Positions 46,951-58,161 of a stretch of 64,000 nt of DNA are shown here, in pieces (position 1 is the first letter of the stretch; each line of letters starts with the position of its first letter). Under the pieces are notes generated by a model, which worked only from the letters and a program-made list of their open reading frames with translations, did no database searches and had not been told where the DNA came from. Source of the DNA: Lasiodiplodia sp. COLG20 (Eukaryota; Ascomycota; Dothideomycetes; Botryosphaeriales; Botryosphaeriaceae); the NCBI GenBank assembly GCA_009801085.1, contig VNWV01000008.1:1550001-1614000 (forward strand), given 5' to 3'. The position numbers and the translations under genes were made by a program.

Positions 46951-48285
46951 ATGCCTTCCACCTTCCCCCCGCCGCCCGTCAATACCATTGGTCCGCCTCC
47001 GCCCTACCCCACTCCCGCCCCGCCGTTGCTGACGATGTGTCATTGCAGACTGGACCGACATTGGCTTCAAGGTCCGCGAAGGTCTGCGCCCTCCCTCATC
47101 CTTGCAATCCGCTGCGGCTAACCCCCGCAACAGTCAATGGCCACATTGAATCCCATTACAGCAAGAAGACCGGCCAATGGACCGAGCCCGAGCTCGTCGA
47201 AGACCCCTACCTTCGCATCCATGGCATGGCGCCTGGCCTCAATTACGGTCCGTCGCACCCTCCACACATCCAACCATTCGTCTGACGTAGCGGCCAGGCC
47301 AGCAGTGCTACGAGGGCATGAAGGCCTTCCGCGGCCCCGGCGACAAGGAGATCTACATCTTCCGTCCGAACATGAACGCCGATCGCATGCAGCACTCGGC
47401 CTCCTACATCTCCATTCCCGAGGTGCCTCAGGACCTGTTCGTCAAAGCCTGCCGCCTGGCTGTGTCCCTCAACGCCGGCTATGTGCCTCCGCACGAGACG
47501 GGCGCTGCAATGTACATTCGCCCGCTTCTGTTCGGCTCGAGCGCACAACTCGGACTGTCGCCGCCGGAAGAGTACACGTTCTGCGTGTACGTGATGCCTA
47601 CAGGAGTCTACCACGGCGTCCACCCGGTGGATTGCCTGATTCTGGAGGATTTCGACCGTGCCGCTCCGCACGGCACCGGCTCCGCCAAGGTCGGAGGTAA
47701 CTATGCACCAGTCCTGAGACACAGCGACAAGGCTCGGTCCGAGGGATTCGGGATCACGCTTCACCTCGACAGCCAGACGCGCACCGTTATCGACGAGTTT
47801 TCCACCTCGGGCTTCATCGGCATCAAGCAGAGCGGGGACGACATCACGCTCGTTGTGCCCGACAGCAAGAATGTCATCAAGAGCGTCACCTCGGACAGCG
47901 CTTTCCAGCTGGCAAGGTCGTTTGGCTGGAAGGTCGAATGCCGACCGGTGAGTCAATCAGGCTGGGGGTAAAGGCTGTGTATGCGTTGCTGACGTGCGCG
48001 GTGCAGGTGGCCTACGACGAGCTGCCTAGCTTCACCGAGGTTTTGGCCGCAGGAACCGCTGCTGCACTGGTGCCAATCAAGTCGATCACCCGGCGATCTA
48101 CCAACGACAAGTTCGAGTACATCAAAGGAGACGAGCCTGGCCCGCTCTGTGTCAAGTTGCTCACCAACCTTCAAGGCATCCAGCGCGGCAAGCTCGATGA
48201 TCCATTCGGTTGGCGTGACGCCGTTCAAGAGGCGAAGGGTTACAAAGTAAGGGGTGGGGGGGGAAGCCAGCAACGGCGCCGCTGA
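46951..48285 (+). CDS. Branched-chain amino acid aminotransferase (class IV)
   Basis: Exons 46951–46990, 47049–47081, 47134–47247, 47298–47947 and 48007–48285 give 371 residues. The joined start is MPSTFPPPPVNTIDWTDIGF. Fold marks are LNYGQQCYEGMKAFRG, YIRPLLFGSSAQLGL and the PLP-lysine segment SAKVGGNYAPVL, then EFSTSGFIGIK. No mitochondrial presequence is visible, so a cytosolic enzyme is likely. It moves the amino group between Leu, Ile or Val and 2-oxoglutarate. The tail ends in a Gly/Gln/Arg-rich run. This start lies 327 bp from erv2, so the two may share regulation. Confidence 0.88.
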
Positions 48286-49401
48286 CAGCATCGATAAGCT
48301 TCCTTGAACTGGGAGGGGATGAAGGCGGTATCCAAAAGTAGATATGTCGTGTTAGCACAGGAAGGCATTCTCCCCTGTCGATGCAGATTTGTGGGGCCAG
48401 GAAGAGTGAGTCCCGAAAGTCAGCAAGCACCACATTGTCGGAAGAGTGAGCAGGAATCGTCGTGTCCAACGCCCGAGGCTACGCGATCTACGAGCGGCTG
48501 AAAAGTGCGTGAGAAGCCAAGAGTATAAAGAAAGAAAAGGGCGCCGATCATAGTTCCGATAGGCTGGGCAAGAAGGTGATCCATGGCCGATGGTTTGGGG
48601 GCCGACGTGTTGTTTGTCCGGTTATCTCCGTGATCGAATATGCGACTGATGCTGTGCTTCGACTGTCCTCCGACCAACTGGGCTCGCTTTTCGAGAGGCC
48701 TGAGTGAGACAGTGTGCAACACGTAGACTGGGGGGGGGGGGGTATAGGAAAGCAAGCGATCCTGGTCGACATGGGAGGAAAGAGGCCATTGACGAAAGCA
48801 GCTGGTTCGTGCTTGTTATTCCTCAAGAAGGTGAAGTGGAGGCTCCGCAGCCTTTCGTCCGGACGGCTGGCACTGCTGCCTTACAATGTCCGTCCTACAA
48901 TGCGCCTCGTCTGACTGCAGGACCCGGCGCCGCGCCCGCCATTGGACCGGAGCGCCAGGCGTTATCAATTGCGAATGACTTGGCTGCAGCGGGGCGGAGT
49001 GTACACACCACACCGGTACTTTTGTCGCAGGCGAAGGATGCCGGCGCTGCATCAGTCATCCGTTTTCCGGCATCCATGTGGCCAGCCGGGGCCGGGTGTG
49101 GCCCCTTCCACCTTTGTGCTTCGGTCTCGCGTAAGCAGCCGAATCGGTCGGTCGCTTTGGATAGCCAACGCCCTACGCCTCCTTCTGCCTCTGAATCATC
49201 GCGACTGCTCATGATGCAAGAATCGTCCGCACAACCTCGCCAAGATGATGGCGCCCGAACTGCTAGGGCTTACCATTGTTGCAACCCTCCCGCTATATAG
49301 CTCCGTCTGCTTGCGCCCCGAGACCCCCAACCACCAGCGGAGACCTTGACCCTCCGTGAGCATCCAGGCTTCACTTTCCAATTTTTTCCGTCTGCCACGC
49401 T
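48286..49401. other. Intergenic with a G13 tract
   Basis: The 3' side of the aminotransferase gene and the upstream region of the efflux pump. A G13 run lies at 48730–48742. No firm gene was found. Confidence 0.5.
48730..48742 (+). repeat. Poly-G tract (G13)
   Basis: Thirteen consecutive G; a possible assembly-sensitive or quadruplex-prone site. Confidence 0.9.
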
Positions 49402-51251
49402 ATGGCGGACGCCAAAGCCCCGGAGTCGGCCAGCACTCTAGCTGTGCCCGGCACTCTGCCGCAAAACGGAGCCATTTCCTCCCCTTCCAGTGTCAGCGGC
49501 CTCAGTCTTGTCGACGACAAAGATGCTGGAAGCGTCTTCGAGAAGGCTTCGCGATCCGATGTCGAAGCCGAAGCTGAAGGAGAGAAGCTGGAACCGGTCG
49601 TCAGCTCTGAGCACCCCACCGGTCTGAAGCTATTCTTCATTGTCATCGCCGTCATCTGCAGCATTTTCTTGGTACGCTACCCGCAGCCCCGTGATTCCTG
49701 AAGCGATGCTGACTTGGTTCAAAGGTCGCTCTTGACATGACCATCGTCGCGACAGCCATCCCCAAGATTACAGATGAGTTCCGCAGCCTCGATCAGGTCG
49801 GCTGGTATGGCAGCGCCTTTTTCCTCACGCTAGGCGCCTTTCAGTCGACCTGGGGAAAGGCGTATAAGTACTTCCCTCTCAAGACCAGCTTCTTGGCCTC
49901 CATCTTCGTCTTCGAGATTGGCAGTTTGATTTGCGGCGTGGCACAGAACAGCACCACTCTGATTGTGGGAAGAGCCATCGCAGGTGCAGGCGGCGCCGGC
50001 ATCGCTGCAGGTGCCTACACAATCCTTGCCTTCACCGCACCTCCGGGCCAGGCTGCGGCTTACACCGGCATTCTTGGCGCTGTATATGCTGTCGCCAGTG
50101 TCGTTGGCCCCCTCCTCGGCGGTGCTTTCACCGACCACGTCTCGTGGCGATGGTGGTGAGTGCTATCTCCTCTCCGCATTCAGAACCGCTTGTCTGACCA
50201 GAATAGTTTCTACATCAACCTTCCAATCGGTGGCCTAGCTGGCCTCATTATCCTCATCTGGTTCCAGACTCCGAAGAAGGCAAAGCCTGCCGAGGCACCT
50301 CTCTTGGAGAAGTTTTATCAGATGGACCCTCTTGGCACTTTTGTCCTCCTGGCCGCTTTCACCTGCCTCATTCTCGCACTGCAGTGGGGTGGCACTACCA
50401 AGTCCTGGCATGACGCCGATGTCATCGGCACCCTCGTCGGCTTCGGAGTGCTCATCTTTGTCTTTATCGCCGTCGAGATTTGGCTGGACGACCGCGCGCT
50501 GCTGGTGCCGCGTCTGATGAAGCAGAAGACCATCGCCTACCTCTCTCTCTTCCAGTTCTTCGGGTCGGGCACCTTCATGCTCTTGCTGTATTACTTGCCC
50601 ATCTATTTCCAAGTTGTCTCGGGCGTGTCAGCCGCACAGTCTGGCGTCCGAAATATCCCCTACATTCTCGGCATCGCCCTCTTCACCATCTTTTCCGGCG
50701 GCACCATCACCGTGACAGGCCACTACCTGCCGCTGTTGGCCGTGGGTAGCGTGCTAGCCACTGTAGGAAGTGGCCTCATCTTCACGCTCGACGTCGGCTC
50801 GCCGTCATCACACTGGATCGGCTACCAGGCGCTGGCTGGCATCGGTAGCGGGCTGGGCATTCAGGTTGGCGTCATCGTCTCGCAAGCCATCGTACCTGCC
50901 GTCGACGTGAGCTCCGTTACAGCTATCATCCTCTTCTGGCAGACTCTTGCTGGGGCTATCTGCGTCAGCGCCGCCCAGTCGCTCTTCGCAAACCGCCTGG
51001 TGCGCTCCGTTCCCCGGGAGGTGCCCGGCCTCAACCCAGGCCTTGTCATTGCCACCGGCGCCACCGAGCTGCGTGACGTTTTTGGTGACGACCAGATTGT
51101 CGGTGTCATTCGCGCCTACATGGATGGCCTGAAGGATGCCTACGCGCTTGACATCGCCCTAGCCGGTTGCTCAGTGCTTGTCGCCCTGGCCATGCTGCTA
51201 TTTGACTACAGGAAGGTCAAGAAGGGCATGGTTGGCGCAGGCGGCGCTTGA
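49402..51251 (+). CDS. MFS multidrug efflux pump, DHA2 (14-TM) family
   Basis: Exons 49402–49671, 49725–50155 and 50207–51251 give 581 residues. A hydrophilic N-terminal tail of about 75 residues precedes TM1. Exon 2 opens [19 protein letters not shown], the DHA2 motif D1 region. Motif C is [20 protein letters not shown], followed after splicing by [13 protein letters not shown]. Fourteen hydrophobic segments fit the drug:H+ antiporter 2 group, near toxin and azole exporters. No biosynthetic genes lie nearby, so a general efflux role is more likely. Confidence 0.9.
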
Positions 51252-52428
51252 TGGATTTGAGTGAGCCACGAACTTTGATGACTTCATGCTGGATCTATTA
51301 AAGTACGCGGGCACGACGATGTCGTAATATAGACCGTAACATATATAGAGTTGCTAGTTCATAGAAAGTAGAGAAATCTAATGCTTTTTTCTGGGATGGA
51401 AACATATTCAGAATTATCTATGCAAGTAGGCCTCTTCTTTCGTGTGTTCTTGTTGCTTTCCGTCATCTAAAAATCAGTTCGTTACCGTTTCCTAATATCA
51501 AGGCCAATATATTGGGATTCGATTATTAATTATGCTCCACACGTAACGAGTTATTAAAAAGTAGAATAAACGTAACAAGCAGGATTGTACAAACGAATGG
51601 TAGGGATACAATTTTACGCGGCTCTCGGCAATCTCTTTCCTTATGCAGAGGCCTATTGAGATTATTGAATAGCGAAATGCGTTCTACAAGGAGTTGGAGC
51701 GACGGTGGAAGATGGTGTGGGTATATAAGACTGGGTGAACGCGGGAAATTGGCTTGGTCTTCTTGGAGTTGAAAAGATCGCACGGTGATTGTATTCTTGC
51801 TATCTACCAGTCTTTTATAGACCTGGTCCTTATTTTACTTGGTACCTTTTGGGGGTTTGCCTGCTTGCGTTCGGCTTGATTTTTCACTCTTGGGCTCCTT
51901 TTTCGTCAACTAAATCTCCCCACTTCCTAACCTGGTTGCTTAAGAGCTTTGTGCAATGCCTTTCGATCGAGGGAACAAAAACTACACACCTCAAATCACA
52001 TGGAACCCTCTCAAACAAGAAGAATGCCTGATAAAGCCATCCATTTATTGAATCCAAGGGGTATCAATGGCCCAAAGAAAAAGGACTGATCCTGGAAACC
52101 ATGCCGAGAAGGCTACCAGGTAAACTACGGGAGCCGTGCTACGTACTATGTGGTGAGTTGCCAGAGGGTGAATCCACTTCGCCCCTCCACCAAACACCTC
52201 CTGAGGCGGCTAGGAATATCCGCTCAAGTCGTGAACTGAAGTGATTACCTCCACCATCACATAATAATGCAACTCGTTTGCGCCCTCTCCCCTTCACCGC
52301 TGACTTCATTCAGCGAACGAGCCAGCGTCCCCAGCTCCTTATTCAAGGCCTTCCCCCCTTCCTCGTTGCTTGACCTCTGTACCCAATCCGCCAATCAGTG
52401 ACACCGCGTGCACGTATCGAAGCCAAAC
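51252..52428. other. AT-rich convergent intergenic gap
   Basis: No gene or named repeat was recognised. Short frames are AT-driven. Base composition is clearly lower in GC than the genes on either side. Confidence 0.5.
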
Positions 52429-55400
52429 TTAAAGTTCAGGACTTGCCTGGCGAGCGCTACCGTCTTCCACACCTTCCATCTCGTCAATTTCATTACCGCC
52501 ATCGCCGTCACTCCGATACTCGATCGGACTCGAAGGTGAACTTTTATCGACCGCAATCGCTTTAGCGGCCTCTCTCTCCGCCCTTTTCGTTGGACTATCC
52601 GGTTGCGGTGTCTCGTTGACCTCTCCCGTGAAGTACCACCCCGCTTCTTTCTCACACTCTGTGAACATCCTCTGCACGCCGGTAAGGGGAGCGTAAGGGC
52701 TACTGCCTCCAGCCTCGCTGTCCGTCGCCTTCTCCATTGCCTCGTCATCGCCAATGACAGAAGCAATGCTAGTTGGGAAAGGTGATCGGGGAGACGGTTG
52801 CGTTGCAGGAACCTGTGTCAACGGGCGATTCTGCGAGAGATCTACTTCGTGGGCGATTTGAGCTGCGACTAGTTGACTGTTGTTGTCCTCTTCGCATGTT
52901 CCGTTATCTTGCTGGGAATCGTCCGAGAGATCCCCAAGATGGTCCGTCTCGTCCGTAGAGGTGCTGTCATCGCTCTCAACAGAACCGACAAACTTATTCG
53001 GGCGAGCGAGTAGGGTGGGAGGGGGGGTAGAATCGATCTCCCCTGCTTCGTTCTCGTCCATTCCACCCTCGATCCACACATCCTCTCCGCTTTCCTGGTC
53101 CCAACGCCAACTCTTTTCGGCCGTTTCAATCTCTTCTCTTTTCGCCAAGGCTCTTTCTCCGGTTTTTGGGTCCCACTCCCATCCCTCTCTCAGCCACATC
53201 CACTTCAGAAAGGCCTTCAGCTCTTTATCGCCCGGCTTCACCTTCTTCCATTCTGGTTCAAAGCCCTCATCCCCCACACCTGTGCCTTTCCAGTCCAATG
53301 CCACCCCTCGCAGTGCATCGCGACAGAATATACGCCAGCTATCCAGTGCGTACGGGCCGCAGCCAGGCAGATGTGCAACTTCGTAAGCTGCTACGCGAGG
53401 GTCCACGTCATCGAGCACTTCGCCGGGCTTGATGTCCTTGTGTGCTCCCTTGTAAGGGTAATTTATGCAGCGATAGCGTCGGTCGCACTGCGGTGGGTCA
53501 ATCAGCCAACACTTGGCAAAATTGATAAGCGTCTTTGCACGGCTATTTTGCAGGCCTAATGGGCGCAGCATTGACGTGATGTCAAGGAGATTGGCGTGAG
53601 CGAGTTCATCGGGCGATGGATACCGGGCGATAAATTCGCGGAATTTGGGGATGGCCTTGCTGCCTTTGGTCTTGTTGAGGAACATGACGGCGATGAGAAG
53701 TTGAAAAGGTTCATGAGCAAGCTCCTCTTGGATCAACCCGAACCGGGAGGCCTTAGCAGAAGGGAATGGCAGAGAAGATACGGTTCCAGCGGGGGGGCGC
53801 TTTGATTTCCGAGATTCATGCGTCGAGACGAAGTGCGGTGAGCGCAGGCCCGTACGGCGTTTTTGCGCAGAGAGGCCTCCATCGGGACGTAAAAAACCTT
53901 TCGGCTCGTTGTCGACAGAGGACGCCCTGCTACCCGCCTCCGAATGCGCTCTTATTAGTTCTGGAGAAGGCGGAGTCGACTGCATTTTCGCGACAACCAC
54001 GTCGTCAATTTGAGGGACATCGTCGGGCCTAGTAAGCTCGGACTGTGGTATTTGAGACCTTCGTGAATTCGACTTGGCTGATCTCACCGATTCGTCACGA
54101 CGTCCCTGAGAGATCCACGGATATTCCTCAGAAGTACCGCGGCGACTTCGGTCTATATCTCGACCCGGGGAGTTCGAGGATGACTGGGTACCACGTCTAT
54201 GGATGCTTACGACTGGGGTCTTGTAAACGGCTCGGACGAACTGCTCGCCCTCCGAGGACGAATCATCCTCTGAAGATGACTTATCGGATGATATAGTGAT
54301 CACATCGTGCTGTTCGGCCTCGTTGTTGTTTTTAAGTGGTGACCTATGCTCTTTATCTCGGCTGTCGTTGGGCTCCGGGATCGGGACATCCTTTTCAGTT
54401 GCATGGTTTTCTGGCTTGACGCCAACCTCAATGTCAACTATCCGGTCGTCTTCAGGTGGTAGGCCCTCCTGCCGCTCACCCTTGCCGATATCGGGGTCAT
54501 CATCCATGGATGCGTCTTGCTGGGCCACATTCGGTGACGAATGCTTTTCATCATCCAAGTCCTGTAGATCGTACATCAACACCTCATCATCCTGGGGATT
54601 CCGTGGCTTCTTCAAGATTCTGACGCAAACGAAACGACCAACTGGACCTCTCTCACTCGTAGGTAAAGCAGACGACTTCGGTACTTCATATACAGAACTT
54701 TGTTTCCTGGAGAACGACCTCAGACCAGGTCGGCTGCCCGTAGATTCGTTGGAGCCTCGTCTGCTCGGTCCTGTGAAAGCGGAAGATGACGCACTTGCAC
54801 CAGATCCCATCCGCTTCATTCTTGATTGTGATCGAGTGACAGGTGAGTGTGATGGTGAATTACGTCTAAATGGCTTTCCCTTAAGTTCCTCGGGTTCGTT
54901 CGGTGATTCTGGTGGAGGGGGTTGATTAGGATCTGGTATTCTTAGCGATTGTGTAGCTGTTTTCCGTGACTGATTTGTGCTGAATCCTACGGATAGCTGG
55001 TATTCATTCCCTGGCGCTTGAGATGCATCCTTTCTTGCATTTGTTGCAGATGGATCGTCATTCGGCGACGACTGAGCAGTTTCGAAGAGGTTCTGCTTCT
55101 GAAGCGGAGGGAGCCTCTTCTTCGTATTGAAGCGGGACGAGAGAGCGGCACTCTGAGCCCAAGTCTTCTTTCCCGTCTCTTGAAAAAGGCTTTCATCTTC
55201 CTCCAGAGCCGGGCTATTGGCCCCAAATAATGCCACACGGTCAGCTATAGCGCCCTTTAACTTGCGTTGTTGGCTTTTCTTCTCCGCTCGGGGAACATCG
55301 TCCACCTTAATGTCCTTACTGTTCCCGGCATCCGCATCTGCTGGTGATATCGCTTCAGGATCAGAGGCAGTTTGAGCCTCGACTGTGGCTTCCGGTTTCG

Positions 55401-58161
55401 AACTGTTGCTACCTGAAGTTGGAGACCCCGGCTCAGAGGTCTCGGAATCGTCTGAAGCTTCTGATTTAGCGTCTCGCTGCTCAGGTTGCTCTACGACGTG
55501 TCGTCCCAGCGTCGGCTTTGCGACAGCGTCATGCGGTATTTTCCCGTTGGGCGAACCTGAAGGTTCTTCGTCGGAGCTCTTGTACTTATCTGAGTCTTCA
55601 CAATGCTCAGGATTTGACTCTTGCTCCTCTCCGGTTCCCGGACGAACGGGAGATAACATTGCTGGCACACCTGAAAGTCGTCTGGCAACGTCTTCTTGTT
55701 GAAACGTCTGCGTCGCCATTGCCGAGAGCTCAGATTCCGTGTCTGAGGAGTTAGTTGAGTCATCCGCCGAGTCCTGGCCATCATGAGTTTGCAACGCGTC
55801 TGCCTGCTGCACGACATGATTGCCCAACCGTGGTGGTGGTGCTGAGCCCGCCTGCAGAGATGTCTTACTCAAACTCCAGGCGCTCGGTCCTGGTTTTCCA
55901 ATGTCCGAGTCGGACCCCGAATCAGAGTCAGAACCAGAGGAGGATGAAGACTCGGACTCAGACTCAGAATCCTCCTGGACAAGCGCATCTAGCTTAGTCG
56001 GAAGTTTCTTCGCGGGCAATTCGTCTGACTTTGCAGGCAACAACTTCAGAATTGAGGGTTCGAAATAAGGAGCTTGGCTCCGAGGATTCGTAGTGCCGAC
56101 ACCGGCCCCAGCCAGACGCTGCTTTGAGAGTTGAGAAATGCTCAATGGCTCCGGTCCTTCCAGAGTGTCATCGACTGCCTTTTTTGAGAATTCGTCGCCA
56201 GACTCTTCTTCCGATACTTGCGTGTCCGCAGCAGAATCGCTTTCGGAGGCGACAGCCTTCTGCATGTTCGCAGCCTCATATTCAGAGTCCTCCGCATTAG
56301 AATCGGAAGGCGGCGGCGTGGTCTCGAGTTCCACCGCTTTCAGGTCCTCTCCACCTTTCTTCTCCGGCGATTGATCTTCCCGTGACATACCACTGTCTCC
56401 AAAAGGCTCACCGGCCTCAAGCTCTGAAGTTAGTGGTGGAGACTTGGCAGCGGTCGCTTCGTAATCATCAGCATTGCTCTTTAGCGATTCTGGAACCACT
56501 GGCGGCAAGAAATCAGCGGAATCGTTGAGGTCCCCCTGATCCACCAAATTTGCTTGGAGTCTTGTTATCTTCTTCTTCGCCTCTTCAAGAGTACGAGTTC
56601 GAGGCTCGCTTCCATCTCGGGTGGCAGGTGTGCTGTTCCGCTTAACAATCGATTCAGAACCAGCTGGTAGGTTTATTGGAGAGCGATCACTGTGGACGCT
56701 TGGGCTAGCATCCTCCGTAATTTTTTTGAGACGTCTTCGGGCGCGTTTTCGTTGGCCTTTGCTCGAGCTATTCAATCGCTCGACAACTGGGGACGGTTGC
56801 TTGGCAACGTGCAACTCAGGCGGCTTTACTGATCTTGGGCTCATGCTCACCTCGCCACCTGGGGAAGAAGAAGTGCGTTTCCGTTTCAGAGCTGGCACTT
56901 GCGCAGTGCCTACAGAGGACTGGTCTGTCCCACTCGTCTTGTTGCCCTTTGAACCACAAGACCTGGGCAGTGGTATTGGGGTTGCCGCTTTAGCTGGATA
57001 TTTCGAATTAGTGGACACCGATCCAGCATTCTTATTCTTTCCCCTAAGCTTGCTCTTCTTCCACTCTTTCCTGCCTGCCTGATCTTCTGGCTTCTCTTGG
57101 CTTGTTTCAAAATCACCAAGGCCACGAGACCCGGACTCTTTCGTACGAGCAATCTGGGCCGTAGCAGGAAGCTTCGCCGAGGCTTCTTGCGCGTGGGTTT
57201 TACTGGTCTTGTCCCTGTGGTGCGTCTTTCCTCTCTTGTCCTTTTTGCCATGCACTTTGTGGGAATGACCACCTTGAGCTGGAATCTGCACATGATAACG
57301 CTTGAGCTTCTTCTTTGGAGGAAGATCTGAGTTGTCGCTCCAACCGTCGTGTACTTTCGGCTTCCGATTCTTAGCCTTCTCTCCGCTTTTGGTCGATGTA
57401 CCGGAAGTTGAAGTAGTGTCGGTTTTCGAGGTTCCCTTTTCCAGAGCAGTTTTATGACGGTCCTTTTCCTCGTGCGCGCTATCTCCAACAGAAGGTGCCC
57501 TCTTCCTTTTTTTCTTTTTTTTCTGCGTAGGCGGAAATTTCTCTTTAGAATTGCCTGGAGTATCATTCGAGACATACTGAGCAGGTAGGAATGTGGTAAT
57601 CTTGGATCCTTCAGCTTCTGTGCTGACGCACGTATCTTGTGAATCCTTCTTAATTTTGTTCTGAATCTTTTCCCCTGGCCCCGGGACAGCGGCCATAGCC
57701 TCCCTCACGCACTCGTCAGTCACGGTGTCTAGCAATCCCTTCCCCTTCGCGTGAGCGCGCACATCATCCAAGTACTTCGCTACAGCATTACCTTTCAGCA
57801 TGCCACCACGCTTCTGCAGCTGATCTCTAGCGTACTTCATCACGCTCGGTTTGTACAGAGATGCCTGAAGCATCGGCGAGAGTTCCAACACTTCAACGGC
57901 ATTGACGGAGAATGGAGACGATTTTGAGGTGGGTTTGGATGTTTGGGAGGCCACAGGTTGTTGCTGCTTCTGCTGCGCGAAGTGCGAAGGCGTAGTGGGC
58001 TGAGCGCGTTGCGATGGCGGCGGGTCGCCGGCTACGAAAGATAGCGAGGAATACGACGGGCGGCGATGGCGAGCGGGTGCAGACGCATTGACGTGCTTCT
58101 TCTTGCTGGTTTTGCTGGACGGCGTCTTCGCGTGCGCGGATTCGTCCTTTGAGCGAGCCAT
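52429..58161 (-). CDS. Giant protein with C-terminal MBD4-like HhH-GPD DNA glycosylase
   Basis: One unbroken frame of 1910 residues from ATG 58161 (MARSKDESAHAKTPSSKTSK). In-frame upstream sequence to 58524 was left out as a probable 5' UTR. Residues 1–1460 are mostly charged and Ser-rich, with basic nuclear-localisation runs and a small helical block near residue 60–140. The glycosylase domain spans about 1470–1700: FQLLIAVMFLNKTKGSKAIP, then HLPGCGPYALDSWRIFCRDA with the helix-hairpin-helix and the catalytic Asp. LKAFLKWMWLREGW closes it, matching MBD4. MBD4 removes T or U opposite G, the product of cytosine or 5-methylcytosine deamination. The acidic tail looks disordered. Confidence 0.82.
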   Translation of the reverse strand: MARSKDESAHAKTPSSKTSKKKHVNASAPARHRRPSYSSLSFVAGDPPPSQRAQPTTPSHFAQQKQQQPVASQTSKPTSKSSPFSVNAVEVLELSPMLQASLYKPSVMKYARDQLQKRGGMLKGNAVAKYLDDVRAHAKGKGLLDTVTDECVREAMAAVPGPGEKIQNKIKKDSQDTCVSTEAEGSKITTFLPAQYVSNDTPGNSKEKFPPTQKKKKKRKRAPSVGDSAHEEKDRHKTALEKGTSKTDTTSTSGTSTKSGEKAKNRKPKVHDGWSDNSDLPPKKKLKRYHVQIPAQGGHSHKVHGKKDKRGKTHHRDKTSKTHAQEASAKLPATAQIARTKESGSRGLGDFETSQEKPEDQAGRKEWKKSKLRGKNKNAGSVSTNSKYPAKAATPIPLPRSCGSKGNKTSGTDQSSVGTAQVPALKRKRTSSSPGGEVSMSPRSVKPPELHVAKQPSPVVERLNSSSKGQRKRARRRLKKITEDASPSVHSDRSPINLPAGSESIVKRNSTPATRDGSEPRTRTLEEAKKKITRLQANLVDQGDLNDSADFLPPVVPESLKSNADDYEATAAKSPPLTSELEAGEPFGDSGMSREDQSPEKKGGEDLKAVELETTPPPSDSNAEDSEYEAANMQKAVASESDSAADTQVSEEESGDEFSKKAVDDTLEGPEPLSISQLSKQRLAGAGVGTTNPRSQAPYFEPSILKLLPAKSDELPAKKLPTKLDALVQEDSESESESSSSSGSDSDSGSDSDIGKPGPSAWSLSKTSLQAGSAPPPRLGNHVVQQADALQTHDGQDSADDSTNSSDTESELSAMATQTFQQEDVARRLSGVPAMLSPVRPGTGEEQESNPEHCEDSDKYKSSDEEPSGSPNGKIPHDAVAKPTLGRHVVEQPEQRDAKSEASDDSETSEPGSPTSGSNSSKPEATVEAQTASDPEAISPADADAGNSKDIKVDDVPRAEKKSQQRKLKGAIADRVALFGANSPALEEDESLFQETGKKTWAQSAALSSRFNTKKRLPPLQKQNLFETAQSSPNDDPSATNARKDASQAPGNEYQLSVGFSTNQSRKTATQSLRIPDPNQPPPPESPNEPEELKGKPFRRNSPSHSPVTRSQSRMKRMGSGASASSSAFTGPSRRGSNESTGSRPGLRSFSRKQSSVYEVPKSSALPTSERGPVGRFVCVRILKKPRNPQDDEVLMYDLQDLDDEKHSSPNVAQQDASMDDDPDIGKGERQEGLPPEDDRIVDIEVGVKPENHATEKDVPIPEPNDSRDKEHRSPLKNNNEAEQHDVITISSDKSSSEDDSSSEGEQFVRAVYKTPVVSIHRRGTQSSSNSPGRDIDRSRRGTSEEYPWISQGRRDESVRSAKSNSRRSQIPQSELTRPDDVPQIDDVVVAKMQSTPPSPELIRAHSEAGSRASSVDNEPKGFLRPDGGLSAQKRRTGLRSPHFVSTHESRKSKRPPAGTVSSLPFPSAKASRFGLIQEELAHEPFQLLIAVMFLNKTKGSKAIPKFREFIARYPSPDELAHANLLDITSMLRPLGLQNSRAKTLINFAKCWLIDPPQCDRRYRCINYPYKGAHKDIKPGEVLDDVDPRVAAYEVAHLPGCGPYALDSWRIFCRDALRGVALDWKGTGVGDEGFEPEWKKVKPGDKELKAFLKWMWLREGWEWDPKTGERALAKREEIETAEKSWRWDQESGEDVWIEGGMDENEAGEIDSTPPPTLLARPNKFVGSVESDDSTSTDETDHLGDLSDDSQQDNGTCEEDNNSQLVAAQIAHEVDLSQNRPLTQVPATQPSPRSPFPTSIASVIGDDEAMEKATDSEAGGSSPYAPLTGVQRMFTECEKEAGWYFTGEVNETPQPDSPTKRAEREAAKAIAVDKSSPSSPIEYRSDGDGGNEIDEMEGVEDGSARQASPEL

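Noticed and set aside
48420..48584. Possible 54-residue protein with one TM helix (MDHLLAQPIGTMIGALFFLY)
   Set aside because: Plausible helix, but too short, and without recognised homology or promoter evidence to call a gene.
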